From the NCBI GenBank assembly GCA_002366795.1, contig DFBX01000125.1:1-64000 (forward strand): a stretch of DNA of 64,000 nucleotides, in the 5' to 3' direction. Below are positions 33,087 to 41,696 of this stretch, piece by piece; position 1 is the stretch's first letter; each line of letters starts with the position of its first letter. Under the pieces are notes generated by a model. That model saw only the letters and a program-made list of their open reading frames with translations. It did no database searches and was not told where the DNA came from. This DNA is from Rhodobacteraceae bacterium UBA3069. GTDB taxonomy: Bacteria > Pseudomonadota > Alphaproteobacteria > Rhodobacterales > Rhodobacteraceae. The translations under genes and the position numbers were made by a program.

Positions 33087-33112
33087 GGAACATCTCGTCC
33101 CCTTGGTAAGTT
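33087..33112 (+). promoter_or_regulatory. EcfG-like promoter before the heme oxygenase-phytochrome genes
   Basis: GGAAC (33087-33091), 17-nt spacer, AGTT (33109-33112), identical in boxes and spacing to the putative nepR-ecfG promoter. It lies 78 bp before the bphO ATG. Confidence 0.55.
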
Positions 33113-33154
33113 AAAACATTGTTATCGGTCACTGTTTGAGTTCGAAATCCCCCG

Positions 33155-33187
33155 CCCTTTCCGAAAAACAACCTTTTTCGGAAAGGG
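33155..33187 (+). promoter_or_regulatory. 14-bp hairpin covering the bphO ribosome binding site
   Basis: CCCTTTCCGAAAAA (33155-33168) and TTTTTCGGAAAGGG (33174-33187) are perfect inverted repeats with a 5-nt loop. The right arm contains the only purine-rich ribosome binding site (GGAAAGGGG) and ends 3 nt before the ATG at 33191. In the transcript the site would be buried in the stem. No U-tract follows, so a terminator is unlikely. Confidence 0.75.
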
Positions 33188-33190
33188 GTC

Positions 33191-33832
33191 ATGACCGACC
33201 CGATGGCCGCAAGACTGGCCCCCACGCCCCTTGAAAGGACGCGAACGCTTTTGATACTTCACTCTCTACGGCAGGCCCTGCTCGACCGCCTGCGTCCCGA
33301 TCATCAGAGCGTTGACGACCTCTTTTCCGATCTCGATCTTACGGACGCCGCAGACCTGACGACATTCCTGACACTTCAGCATCGCGGGTTTTCCGCGTTG
33401 CGCGCGGCGGCAAGTGACGCGCCCGGCTGTCGGGTCACAGCGAACCTGACCAGTATTTGCGATAGCATGGCACAGGATCTGGCATGGCTGGATGCCGCAC
33501 CGACCCTCGGCCCGCACCCCGTAGGCACCGGCCTGCACCCCTTGGCCATCGAATAAATTTACCTTGGCTCGCGCCTTGGCGGGCGGGTGTTGAAACGCCG
33601 CTGGCAGCAGGCCGCCGATCCACGCGTGCGGGGCGCGTCCAAGATGTTCGACATGCCCGACCCGGCCCTGCAATGGCGCGATTTCTGCGCCGAGTTGTCG
33701 GATATTCGCGCCGCTTCCAGCCTTGGCCGACAGGTCATTGCCGATGCCCGCGCCGCGTTCCAGCTATTCCACATGCCGCAGCAGCCCTTCGTCCCTTTCC
33801 CCGACATGCCCCAAATCGAAAAGGACGCCTGA
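33191..33832 (+). pseudogene. bphO: Heme oxygenase (BphO-like) with in-frame stop codon
   Basis: The reading frame encodes a heme-oxygenase-like protein that would open heme to biliverdin for the adjacent phytochrome. The first part (residues 1-121) contains TPLERTRTLLILHSL, FLTLQHRGFSAL and, at its end, HPLAIE. The same frame continues after a TAA (33554-33556) with IYLGSRLGGRVLKRRW and a normal C-terminal half to TGA at 33832. Families of this kind read HPLAI-D/E-Y-x-x-LGSRLG here, so one Tyr codon has become TAA. Without suppression the product is truncated, so I call it a pseudogene. A sequence error is possible. Confidence 0.8.
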
Positions 33833-33833
33833 C

Positions 33834-36437
33834 ATGACCGGCCCGTCCAACTCTCAAGACCCCGAAAAACGCCCTTATTCCGACGCCGAGAAAGTCACCC
33901 TGGCCAATTGCGACCGCGAGCCGATCCATACCCTTGGGCATATCCAGGATTTCGGCGCGCTGATCGCCGTGACCTCGGACTGGATCGTCAACCACAGCTC
34001 TGCCAACCTGCACCCGATACTGGGGATCGACCCGTCCGAGGCCTTCGGCACCCCCCTGTCCAAACATCTGCCTGCCGAAACCTTGCATTTCCTGCGGTCA
34101 CGGATGCAGATGCGCGGCGAGGCGCAATCGGTCGTGCGGGTGTTCGGCGTGGACGTGATGCAGGACGGGCGCGCCTTCGATGTTACCATCCATGCGTCAG
34201 GCCGCAGCTATATCTTTGAATTCGAACCGAAACCCGATGGCGCGCGGCGCGATGACATGGGTTTGGTCCACCCGCTGATCGCCCGCATCAATGCCAAGCC
34301 CGACCAGCCGTCGATGTTTCGGACCGCCGCGCAAGGTATGAAGGCGCTGACCGGGTTTGACCGCGTGATGGTCTATCGTTTTGCCGAAGACGGCACCGGA
34401 GAGGTGGTGGCAGAGGCGCTGGAACCGGGGATGGAGCCCTTTCTTGGCCTGCGCTATCCGGCTTCGGACATCCCTGAACAGGCCCGCGCGCTGTATAAAC
34501 GCAACCTGCTGCGCATCATCGCGGACGTGGATGCCAAACCCGTACCGATCCTGCCGGAACTTTCGCCCGAAGGCGGCCCGCTGGACCTGTCGTTTTCCGT
34601 CACGCGGGCGGTATCGCCGATCCATATCGAATACCTGCGCAACATGGGCGTCGGCGCATCGATGTCGGTTTCCATCCTCAAGAAGGGGGAATTATGGGGG
34701 CTGTTCGCCTGCCACCACAACAGCCCGCGCTATGTGGATTACGAATTGCGCACGGCGGCAGAACTGCTGGGGCAGATGTTCTCTTACGAGCTGGGCCAGA
34801 AAGAGGCCGCGGCAGAGCAAACCCAGGTCGCCCGCGCCCGCACCCTGCATGACGACATCATGATGCAGGTTTCCTCGGGGAAATCCTTTGGCGAAGGTTT
34901 CGCGGAACTGGCCGACAGGATCGGCGGTATCATCCCCTATGACGGGATCGCCCTGTATACCGAAGGCACGTACACCGCCCTTGGCAGCACCCCCGGCGAA
35001 GAGGAATTCACCGGGCTTGCGCGGTGTCTGAACACCGGGCTTGCGGGGCAGATATTCGCCACGTCGAACCTCGCCAGCGCCTATCCCGCCGCAGAAGGGT
35101 TCGGCGATCGCGTTGCCGGTGTCATGGCGATGCCGATATCGCGCACGCCGCGCGACTATATCGTGCTGTTCCGCCGCGAGGTGGCGCAATCGATGACATG
35201 GGCGGGCAACCCGGAAAAGTCGGTGACAATCGGCCCGAACGGATCGCGCCTGAGCCCGCGCAAGCGTTCTGACGCATGGCGCGAAATCGTCAAAGGCCAA
35301 TCGACCCCGTGGACGGATGCGGAACGGTCCGCCGCCGAGGCGCTGCGCGTCACCCTGCTGGAGGTCGTTCTGAAACTGACGGACGAGGCAAATCAGGAAC
35401 GCAGCCGCGCGCAGGACAAACAGGAACTGCTGATCGCCGAGCTGAACCACCGCGTGCGCAACATCCTGAACCTGATCCAAGGGCTGGTGTCGCAATCCAG
35501 CCAAGCCACGAACAACGTGACCGATTACACCCGCGTGCTGGGGGACCGCATTCACGCGCTGGCCCGCGCCCATGACCAACTGACCCGTGACGATTGGGGC
35601 CCCGCCGCGCTGGTCGATCTGATCGCAACCGAGGTGGAGGGCTTTCTGGGCCGTGACCGCGACAAGGTCGAAATCACCGGCGGCGACGTGCGGCTGACGC
35701 CCGAGACATTCTCGACCATGGCGCTTGTCATGCACGAACTGGTCACGAATTCGGTCAAACACGGTGCCTTGGGCGCGCCGGACGGGCGCGTGATGATTGA
35801 CCTGTCGCGGCAGCCGGACGGCGCATTGCGCATCGCCTGGGTTGAAAAAGGCGGCCCGCAGGTGCGTGCGCCCACGCGCCGCGGCTTTGGCTCGACCATC
35901 ATCGAACGCTCGGTCCCCTACGAACTGAAAGGCCGCGCAAACGTGGACTACACCCCGACCGGACTGGAGGCGGAATTCATCCTGCCCGCCCATTGCTTGG
36001 CCACGATGCCCGCGCAGCCATTGCAGCCCCGCCAAAGTCTGGGCATGCGCGAACAGGCCGAAACACCCGTCGCCAAGCCACGTATCCAAGGGGCCGTGTT
36101 GCTGGTCGAGGACAACCTGATCATCGCCATGGACGCCGAGGATGTGCTGGCAGACATGGGCGCCGATCCGGTACTGACCGCCGCCTCGGTCGCAGAGGCG
36201 CTGGCCCTGATCGAACAGCACGAATTGACGCTGGCCCTGCTGGATGTAAACCTTGGGGCGGAAACGTCTGAACGGGTGGCCGAGAAACTGCGAGAGATCG
36301 GCGTGCCTTTCGCGCTGGCGTCGGGGTTAGGGGCGGAAACCCGCAAAGTACCCGCCTACGAAGGGGTGCCTGTGCTGAACAAACCCTATGACACCGAAAG
36401 GATGCATATGCTGGTCGCGCAGATGCTGGCAGGCTGA
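33834..36437 (+). CDS. bphP: Bacteriophytochrome with HWE kinase and receiver domain
   Basis: The 867-residue red/far-red photoreceptor kinase carries PAS-GAF-PHY-kinase-REC. Biliverdin-binding Cys26 lies in LANCDREPIHTLGHIQDFG. The GAF domain has the PASDIP motif (RYPASDIPEQAR). The PHY tongue reads SPRKRSDAW where most family members read PRxSF. The HWE-type kinase has His539 (ELNHRVRNILNLIQG), ELVTNSVKHGAL and RRGFGSTIIERSV. The receiver has Asp in LALLDVNLG. It starts 1 bp after the heme oxygenase stop. HWE kinases often feed the PhyR stress pathway, and an EcfG-like promoter lies before the pair. Confidence 0.95.
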   Translation: MTGPSNSQDPEKRPYSDAEKVTLANCDREPIHTLGHIQDFGALIAVTSDWIVNHSSANLHPILGIDPSEAFGTPLSKHLPAETLHFLRSRMQMRGEAQSVVRVFGVDVMQDGRAFDVTIHASGRSYIFEFEPKPDGARRDDMGLVHPLIARINAKPDQPSMFRTAAQGMKALTGFDRVMVYRFAEDGTGEVVAEALEPGMEPFLGLRYPASDIPEQARALYKRNLLRIIADVDAKPVPILPELSPEGGPLDLSFSVTRAVSPIHIEYLRNMGVGASMSVSILKKGELWGLFACHHNSPRYVDYELRTAAELLGQMFSYELGQKEAAAEQTQVARARTLHDDIMMQVSSGKSFGEGFAELADRIGGIIPYDGIALYTEGTYTALGSTPGEEEFTGLARCLNTGLAGQIFATSNLASAYPAAEGFGDRVAGVMAMPISRTPRDYIVLFRREVAQSMTWAGNPEKSVTIGPNGSRLSPRKRSDAWREIVKGQSTPWTDAERSAAEALRVTLLEVVLKLTDEANQERSRAQDKQELLIAELNHRVRNILNLIQGLVSQSSQATNNVTDYTRVLGDRIHALARAHDQLTRDDWGPAALVDLIATEVEGFLGRDRDKVEITGGDVRLTPETFSTMALVMHELVTNSVKHGALGAPDGRVMIDLSRQPDGALRIAWVEKGGPQVRAPTRRGFGSTIIERSVPYELKGRANVDYTPTGLEAEFILPAHCLATMPAQPLQPRQSLGMREQAETPVAKPRIQGAVLLVEDNLIIAMDAEDVLADMGADPVLTAASVAEALALIEQHELTLALLDVNLGAETSERVAEKLREIGVPFALASGLGAETRKVPAYEGVPVLNKPYDTERMHMLVAQMLAG

Positions 36438-36466
36438 TCCGCAGCGGCCGCCATTCACGTCCCCGC

Positions 36467-36495
36467 GCGCAAGTTGAATTTGCGCTTGGCGCAAA
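36467..36495 (+). promoter_or_regulatory. Triple GCGCAA half-sites before the MHYT-LytTR gene
   Basis: GCGCAA (36467-36472), TTTGCGC (36479-36485) and GCGCAAA (36489-36495) form two overlapping inverted repeats that share the middle element. It lies 55 bp before the gene and looks like an operator. The binder is unknown. Confidence 0.4.
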
Positions 36496-36549
36496 GGGGG
36501 CGCAGGCTCTACTGTTCCGGCATTCACGCGGAAGGTAGGCCCGATAAAG

Positions 36550-37677
36550 ATGGTGTTTCTGGATCCACCACATAATTTGCTTTTGGTTTTCGCCTCGCTT
36601 TGCGTGGCGATGATCGCCGGGTTCACGGGCCTGTCGCTGACGCAGGGCCTGTCGCGCAAATCGCTGTTGCAGCGCAAGGTTTCGGTGGCGCTTGCCGCCA
36701 TTGCCCTTGGCGGTGGCATCTGGTCGATGCATTTCGTCGCCATGCTGGGGATGCAGCTGCCTATCCAGTTCTATTACGACGCGGTGATCACGCTTGCCTC
36801 GGCCTTGGTGGCGATCCTTGTGGTGGGGCTGGCCCTGCTGATCCTGCATTTCCGTGCCCGCACCAACCTGACGCTGACCCTTGCGGGCGGCATCGTGGGC
36901 CTTGGCATTCTGGCCATGCACTACATCGGCATGGCAGGGCTGGAACTGTGCCGCGCGGTCTATACGCCACTTGGGCTTGGCATTGCCGGTATTTCATCGT
37001 GTTTGCTCAGCATCGCGGCGTTTCGCGTGGCCTATGGAAACCGCAGCCACCGCAACATCTTGCTGGGCACGCTGTGTTTCGGATTTTCGGTCTTTGCCGT
37101 TCATTTCGTCGCCGTGGCGGGCACGGATTTCATTGCCACTGCCACCCAGACCGAAGTCGGCCCCCTGATCGGGAACGAGGTGCTGGCCATCGGTGTCGTC
37201 CTGACCAGTTTCGTGCTGTGCAGCGCCTTCTTGCTGACCGGCGTGACCTTTCTGGACGGTGACAGGCCCGCGCCCCTGATGCTGGCAGCGCATGCGGTGC
37301 CCACCGAACAGAGCGCGGATGCGGGTGCCGACGCACAGGCACCGCTGCTTCCTAAAATCCCGTATGAGCAGGACGGCGGCACCCGGTTCCTGGACCTGTC
37401 ATCGGTCGTGGCGATCCGGGCCGAGGGGCATTACACCCATGTGTATACCGACACTGGCAAATTCTTCTGCGCCTGGTCCATCACCGAGGCCGAAAAACGC
37501 CTGTCGCAGACGCCGCTTTTGAAGTCCCACCGGTCCTACCTGATCAATCCCGCCCATGTCAGCCGGTTCGAACGACTGAAGGACAACGGGGTCTGTCATT
37601 TCGATCTGCCGCACCTGCCCAAGGTGCCGATCAGCCGCACGCGGCTGAAACCCGTGCGCGACGCATTGGGCGTATAA
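36550..37677 (+). CDS. coxC: MHYT-LytTR membrane regulator, CoxC-like
   Basis: The 375-residue protein has an N-terminal MHYT sensor of about seven membrane helices. MHFVAMLG and MHYIGMAGL are clear repeats, and VHFVAVAG is a degenerate third. MHYT is predicted to bind copper and sense a diatomic gas. The C-terminal LytTR DNA-binding domain (about residues 275-375) has VVAIRAEGHYTHVYT and LLKSHRSYLINPAHV. This is the architecture of CoxC/CoxH in Oligotropha, and as there it precedes coxMSL. It is the likely CO-responsive activator of the operon downstream. Confidence 0.9.
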   Translation: MVFLDPPHNLLLVFASLCVAMIAGFTGLSLTQGLSRKSLLQRKVSVALAAIALGGGIWSMHFVAMLGMQLPIQFYYDAVITLASALVAILVVGLALLILHFRARTNLTLTLAGGIVGLGILAMHYIGMAGLELCRAVYTPLGLGIAGISSCLLSIAAFRVAYGNRSHRNILLGTLCFGFSVFAVHFVAVAGTDFIATATQTEVGPLIGNEVLAIGVVLTSFVLCSAFLLTGVTFLDGDRPAPLMLAAHAVPTEQSADAGADAQAPLLPKIPYEQDGGTRFLDLSSVVAIRAEGHYTHVYTDTGKFFCAWSITEAEKRLSQTPLLKSHRSYLINPAHVSRFERLKDNGVCHFDLPHLPKVPISRTRLKPVRDALGV

Positions 37678-37694
37678 CACCGCGTTAACGCGGC

Positions 37695-37743
37695 TCGCAT
37701 TTCGTGCAGGCCATTCGCATTTCGTGAAATCCTCCTCTACGCT
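37695..37743 (+). promoter_or_regulatory. cox operon promoter with LytTR-type direct repeat
   Basis: An exact 12-bp repeat TCGCATTTCGTG occurs at 37695-37706 and 37715-37726, a 20-bp period (two helix turns), as LytTR proteins prefer. A -10-like TACGCT (37738-37743) starts 11 nt after the second copy, so that copy covers the -35 region, which suits an activator. coxM starts at 37827. Confidence 0.65.
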
Positions 37744-37826
37744 GGTGGGAATCCATGCGCCGCGTGCGGCAGCTTGGCGCACCCTTCTGCGCAACGATAA
37801 ATTGTATCAGCCAGGGAGGAACCAGC

Positions 37827-38681
37827 ATGATACCGGCACCATTCGACTACCACCGGCCAGACAGCCTTGAGGGGGTGATGTCCCTCATCCGCGAACATGG
37901 CGACGAGGCGCGGGTCATGGCAGGCGGGCACAGCCTGATCCCCATGATGAAACTGCGCATGGCCGAGGTGCCGCACCTGATCGACCTTCAGGCCATCGAC
38001 AGCCTGCGCGGCATTCGCATCGACGGCGACAAGATCACCCTTGGCGCGATGGTCACGCAGCACGAATTGATCGACCATGCGGAACTGGCTACCAAGGCTC
38101 CGATCCTGCGCGAGGCGGCGCTGCAAATAGCCGATCCACAGGTGCGATACATGGGCACCGTGGGCGGCAACGTGGCCAACGGCGATCCGGGCAACGACAT
38201 GCCGGGGCTGATGCAATGCCTGGACGCGCAGTTCACGCTTCATGGCCCCGAGGGCACCCGCACCGTGGCCGCGCGCGACTTTTACGAGGCGGCCTATATG
38301 ACCGCCCGCACCGATGAAGAGGTGCTGACAGAGGTGACGTTCGCAGCCACCGGCGGCGGCTACGCCTATGAAAAGCAGAAGCGCAAGATCGGCGATTACG
38401 CAACCGCTGCGGCGGCGGTCCTGATTTCCAAATCCGGCGGGCAGGTCAGCGCGGCCTCTGTCGCCATGACCAACCTGTCGGACGTTCCGGTCTTTTCGCA
38501 AGGTGCAGCCGATGCGCTGGTGGGGACAGATTGCGGCGATGCTGCGGTGGATGCTGCCGTTGCCGCCGCGCTGGCCGAAATCGACCCGACCGAAGACAAC
38601 CGCGGCCCCGTCGCCTTCAAGCGCCACGTTGCGGGGATCATCATCGCCCGCACCATCCGCGGCGCATTCAACCGCGCGTAA
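37827..38681 (+). CDS. coxM: CO dehydrogenase FAD subunit (form I operon)
   Basis: The 284-residue medium subunit starts MIPAPFDYHRPDSLEGVMSL after GGGAGG. FAD-binding motifs are AGGHSLIPMMKLRM (about residue 33) and TVGGNVANGDPGNDMPGL (about residue 112), the latter in the form expected for genuine CoxM. It is the first structural gene of coxM-S-L-D-E-F, 146 bp after the CoxC-like gene, and would pass electrons from CoxS to the quinone pool. An upstream extension in the same frame (from 37755) is rejected because it lacks similarity. Confidence 0.95.
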   Translation: MIPAPFDYHRPDSLEGVMSLIREHGDEARVMAGGHSLIPMMKLRMAEVPHLIDLQAIDSLRGIRIDGDKITLGAMVTQHELIDHAELATKAPILREAALQIADPQVRYMGTVGGNVANGDPGNDMPGLMQCLDAQFTLHGPEGTRTVAARDFYEAAYMTARTDEEVLTEVTFAATGGGYAYEKQKRKIGDYATAAAAVLISKSGGQVSAASVAMTNLSDVPVFSQGAADALVGTDCGDAAVDAAVAAALAEIDPTEDNRGPVAFKRHVAGIIIARTIRGAFNRA

Positions 38682-38691
38682 GGAGCAAACA

Positions 38692-39219
38692 ATGTCCAAC
38701 AAGATGCACATCCAACTGAACGTGAACGGCGAGGCGCATGAATTCCTGGCCGAGCCACGCGAATTGCTGATCTATGCCCTGCGCGAGCGGCTGAACATCA
38801 CCGGCCCGCATGTGGGCTGCGACACCTCGCATTGCGGGGCCTGCACCGTCACGCTGGACGGCAAATCGGTCAAGGCCTGCACGATGTTCGTGGCGCAGGC
38901 CAACGGGGCCGAAATCACAACAATCGAAGGCATCGGCAGCCCCGACGCGCTGCATGTGTTGCAGGAAAGTTTCCGCGAACATCACGGGCTGCAATGCGGG
39001 TTCTGCACCCCCGGCATGATCACCCGTGCCGTCAAACTGCTGGAGGAAAACCCGACCCCGACCGAGGAAGAAGTCCGTTTCGGCATGGCTGGCAACATCT
39101 GCCGCTGCACCGGATACCAGAACATCGTCAAATCCATCCTTGCCGCGGCAAACGAGATGAACGCCCAGCCCTCAAGCAGCGAAGCGGTAGGGCACAACAA
39201 AGTGGAGGCCGCAGAATGA
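38692..39219 (+). CDS. coxS: CO dehydrogenase [2Fe-2S] subunit (form I operon)
   Basis: The 175-residue small subunit carries two [2Fe-2S] sites: the N-terminal plant-type cluster (GCDTSHCGAC, then VKAC) and the C-terminal cluster (CGFCTPG, NICRCTGY). The ATG at 38692 follows AAGGAGCAAACA. The stop overlaps the coxL ATG (ATGA). The tail after residue 155 (NEMNAQPSSSEAVGHNKVEAAE) is longer than in many CoxS and has no cofactor residues. Confidence 0.95.
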   Translation: MSNKMHIQLNVNGEAHEFLAEPRELLIYALRERLNITGPHVGCDTSHCGACTVTLDGKSVKACTMFVAQANGAEITTIEGIGSPDALHVLQESFREHHGLQCGFCTPGMITRAVKLLEENPTPTEEEVRFGMAGNICRCTGYQNIVKSILAAANEMNAQPSSSEAVGHNKVEAAE

Positions 39220-41633
39220 AGGACGAAGTGCAAACCCGCGAAGACCGTGTTGCCAATCTGAAAGGCATGGGCTGTTCGCGCAAACGGGTAGAAGATGCCC
39301 GCTTCACCCAAGGCAAGGGCAACTATGTCGATGACGTGAAACTGCCCGGAATGCTGCACGGCGATTTCGTGCGCTCGCCCTATGGGCACGCGCGGATCAA
39401 GTCGATCGATACCTCTGCCGCCTTGGCGCTGGACGGTGTGGTCGCCGTACTGACGGCCGAAGATCTGGCACCGCTGAACCTGCACTGGATGCCCACCCTT
39501 GCGGGCGACAAGCAGATGGTGCTGGCCGATGGCAAGGTGCTGTTTCAAGGGCAAGAGGTGGCGTTCGTCGTCGCGCGCGACCGTTACGTGGCCGCCGATG
39601 CCGTCGAACTGGTCGAGGTCGATTACGAAGACCTGCCCGTCATCGTAAACCCCCATGAATCGCTGCAATCCGATGTGGTCCTGCGCGAAGACCTAGCCGG
39701 GCAAACCAGCGGTGCGCATGGCCCGCGCAAGCACCACAACCACATTTTCACGTGGGAGGTCGGCGATAAGGAAGGCACCGAACAGGTGATGGAAAACGCC
39801 GATGTCGTGGTGGAACAGTCGATGTATTACCACCGCACCCACCCCTGCCCGCTGGAAACCTGTGGTTCTGTCGCGTCAATGGATAAGGTGAACGGCAAGC
39901 TGACGGTTTACGGCACCTTTCAGGCGCCGCATGTGGTGCGCACCGTGGCGTCCCTTCTGTCGGGGATCGAAGAGCATAACATCCGTGTTATTTCCCCCGA
40001 TATTGGCGGCGGTTTCGGCAACAAGGTCGGGGTCTATCCCGGCTATGTCTGCTCCATCGTGGCGTCCATCGTCACGGGCAAGCCGGTGAAATGGGTCGAG
40101 GACCGGATGGAAAACCTGATGTCCACAGCCTTCGCCCGCGACTATCACATGACCGGCAAGATCAGCGCCACAAAAGACGGCAAGATCACCGGCCTTGATT
40201 GCCACGTGATTGCCGACCATGGCGCGTTCGATGCTTGCGCGGACCCCACCAAATTCCCCGCCGGGTTCATGAATATCTGCACCGGTTCTTATGACATTCC
40301 GGTCGCGCATCTGGCCGTGGACGGGGTTTACACCAACAAGGCACCGGGCGGCGTTTCCTATCGCTGTTCGTTCCGCGTGACCGAAGCCGTCTACCTGATC
40401 GAACGCATGATCGAGGTGCTGGCGATAGAATTGAACATGGACGCGGCCGAATTGCGCCGCATCAACTTCATCAAGAAGGAACAGTTCCCCTATACCTCGG
40501 CCCTTGGGTGGGAATACGATTCAGGCGATTACCACACCGCATGGGACAAGGCGTTGGAGGCGGTCGATTACAAAGGCCTGCGCGCAGAACAGGCCGAACG
40601 GGTCGCCGCCTTCAAACGTGGCGAAACCCGCAGCCTGATGGGGATCGGCCTGACGTTCTTCACCGAAATCGTCGGCGCGGGGCCGGTCAAGAATTGCGAT
40701 ATCCTTGGCATGGGCATGTTCGACAGCTGCGAAATCCGCATCCACCCCACGGGGTCCGCGATTGCGCGGCTGGGGACCATTTCCCAAGGGCAGGGCCACG
40801 CCACGACCTTTGCGCAAATCCTTGCCTCTGAAATCGGCCTGCCCGCCGACAGCATCACGATTGAAGAGGGCGACACCGACACCGCGCCCTATGGTCTGGG
40901 CACCTATGGGTCACGCTCCACCCCCGTGGCCGGTGCCGCAACCGCCATGGCCGGCCGCAAGATCCGCGCCAAGGCGCAGATGATCGCCGCCTACCTGCTA
41001 GAGGTCCACGACGACGACGTGGAATTCGATGTGGACCGTTTCGTGGTCAAGGGCGCGCCGGAACGGTTCAAGACCATGAAGGACATCGCCTATGCGGCCT
41101 ATAACCAGGCCATTCCCGGGATCGAACCGGGGCTGGAGGCGGTCAGCTATTACGATCCGCCCAACATGACCTACCCGTTCGGCGCATATATCTGCGTGAT
41201 GGACATCGACGTGGACACCGGCGTGCCGGACATCCGCAAGTTCTATGCGCTTGATGACTGTGGCACGCGGATCAACCCGATGATCATCGAAGGGCAAATT
41301 CATGGTGGTCTGACCGAGGCATTGGCCGTCTCGCTGGGGCAGGAAATTGCCTATGACGATATGGGCAACGTCAAGACCGGCACGCTGATGGACTTTTTCC
41401 TGCCGACCGCGTGGGAGGTGCCGAACTATGAAACCGACCACACCGTCACCCCCTCGCCGCACCATCCGATCGGGGCCAAAGGCGTGGGCGAAAGCCCCCA
41501 TGTCGGCGGCGTGCCGTGTTTTTCCAACGCGGTGCAGGATGCGTTCCGGCCCTTCGGCAACCGGCACACCAACATGCCCCATGACCATTGGCGCATCTGG
41601 AAAACCGCCAATGACCTAGGCCTTCACGGCTAA
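39216..41633 (+). CDS. coxL: CO dehydrogenase molybdenum-copper large subunit, form I
   Basis: This 805-residue CoxL is the catalytic subunit that oxidises CO at a Mo-S-Cu centre. The active-site loop is SYRCSFR with Cys384, which corresponds to the copper-bound Cys388 of Oligotropha and defines form I. The C-terminal GVGESPHVGGVP supplies the catalytic Glu region. The start overlaps coxS by 4 bp. The longer frame to 38832 is an overlap artefact. Maturation needs sulfur and copper, presumably through CoxD, E and F encoded next. It marks the organism as a potential atmospheric or aquatic CO oxidiser. Confidence 0.97.
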   Translation: MKDEVQTREDRVANLKGMGCSRKRVEDARFTQGKGNYVDDVKLPGMLHGDFVRSPYGHARIKSIDTSAALALDGVVAVLTAEDLAPLNLHWMPTLAGDKQMVLADGKVLFQGQEVAFVVARDRYVAADAVELVEVDYEDLPVIVNPHESLQSDVVLREDLAGQTSGAHGPRKHHNHIFTWEVGDKEGTEQVMENADVVVEQSMYYHRTHPCPLETCGSVASMDKVNGKLTVYGTFQAPHVVRTVASLLSGIEEHNIRVISPDIGGGFGNKVGVYPGYVCSIVASIVTGKPVKWVEDRMENLMSTAFARDYHMTGKISATKDGKITGLDCHVIADHGAFDACADPTKFPAGFMNICTGSYDIPVAHLAVDGVYTNKAPGGVSYRCSFRVTEAVYLIERMIEVLAIELNMDAAELRRINFIKKEQFPYTSALGWEYDSGDYHTAWDKALEAVDYKGLRAEQAERVAAFKRGETRSLMGIGLTFFTEIVGAGPVKNCDILGMGMFDSCEIRIHPTGSAIARLGTISQGQGHATTFAQILASEIGLPADSITIEEGDTDTAPYGLGTYGSRSTPVAGAATAMAGRKIRAKAQMIAAYLLEVHDDDVEFDVDRFVVKGAPERFKTMKDIAYAAYNQAIPGIEPGLEAVSYYDPPNMTYPFGAYICVMDIDVDTGVPDIRKFYALDDCGTRINPMIIEGQIHGGLTEALAVSLGQEIAYDDMGNVKTGTLMDFFLPTAWEVPNYETDHTVTPSPHHPIGAKGVGESPHVGGVPCFSNAVQDAFRPFGNRHTNMPHDHWRIWKTANDLGLHG

Positions 41634-41696
41634 CCACGCCCCCGCCTTGCGCCTTGATCGCGGGGCGGGGCAATCCGCCGATTGAACGGAGCGAAT

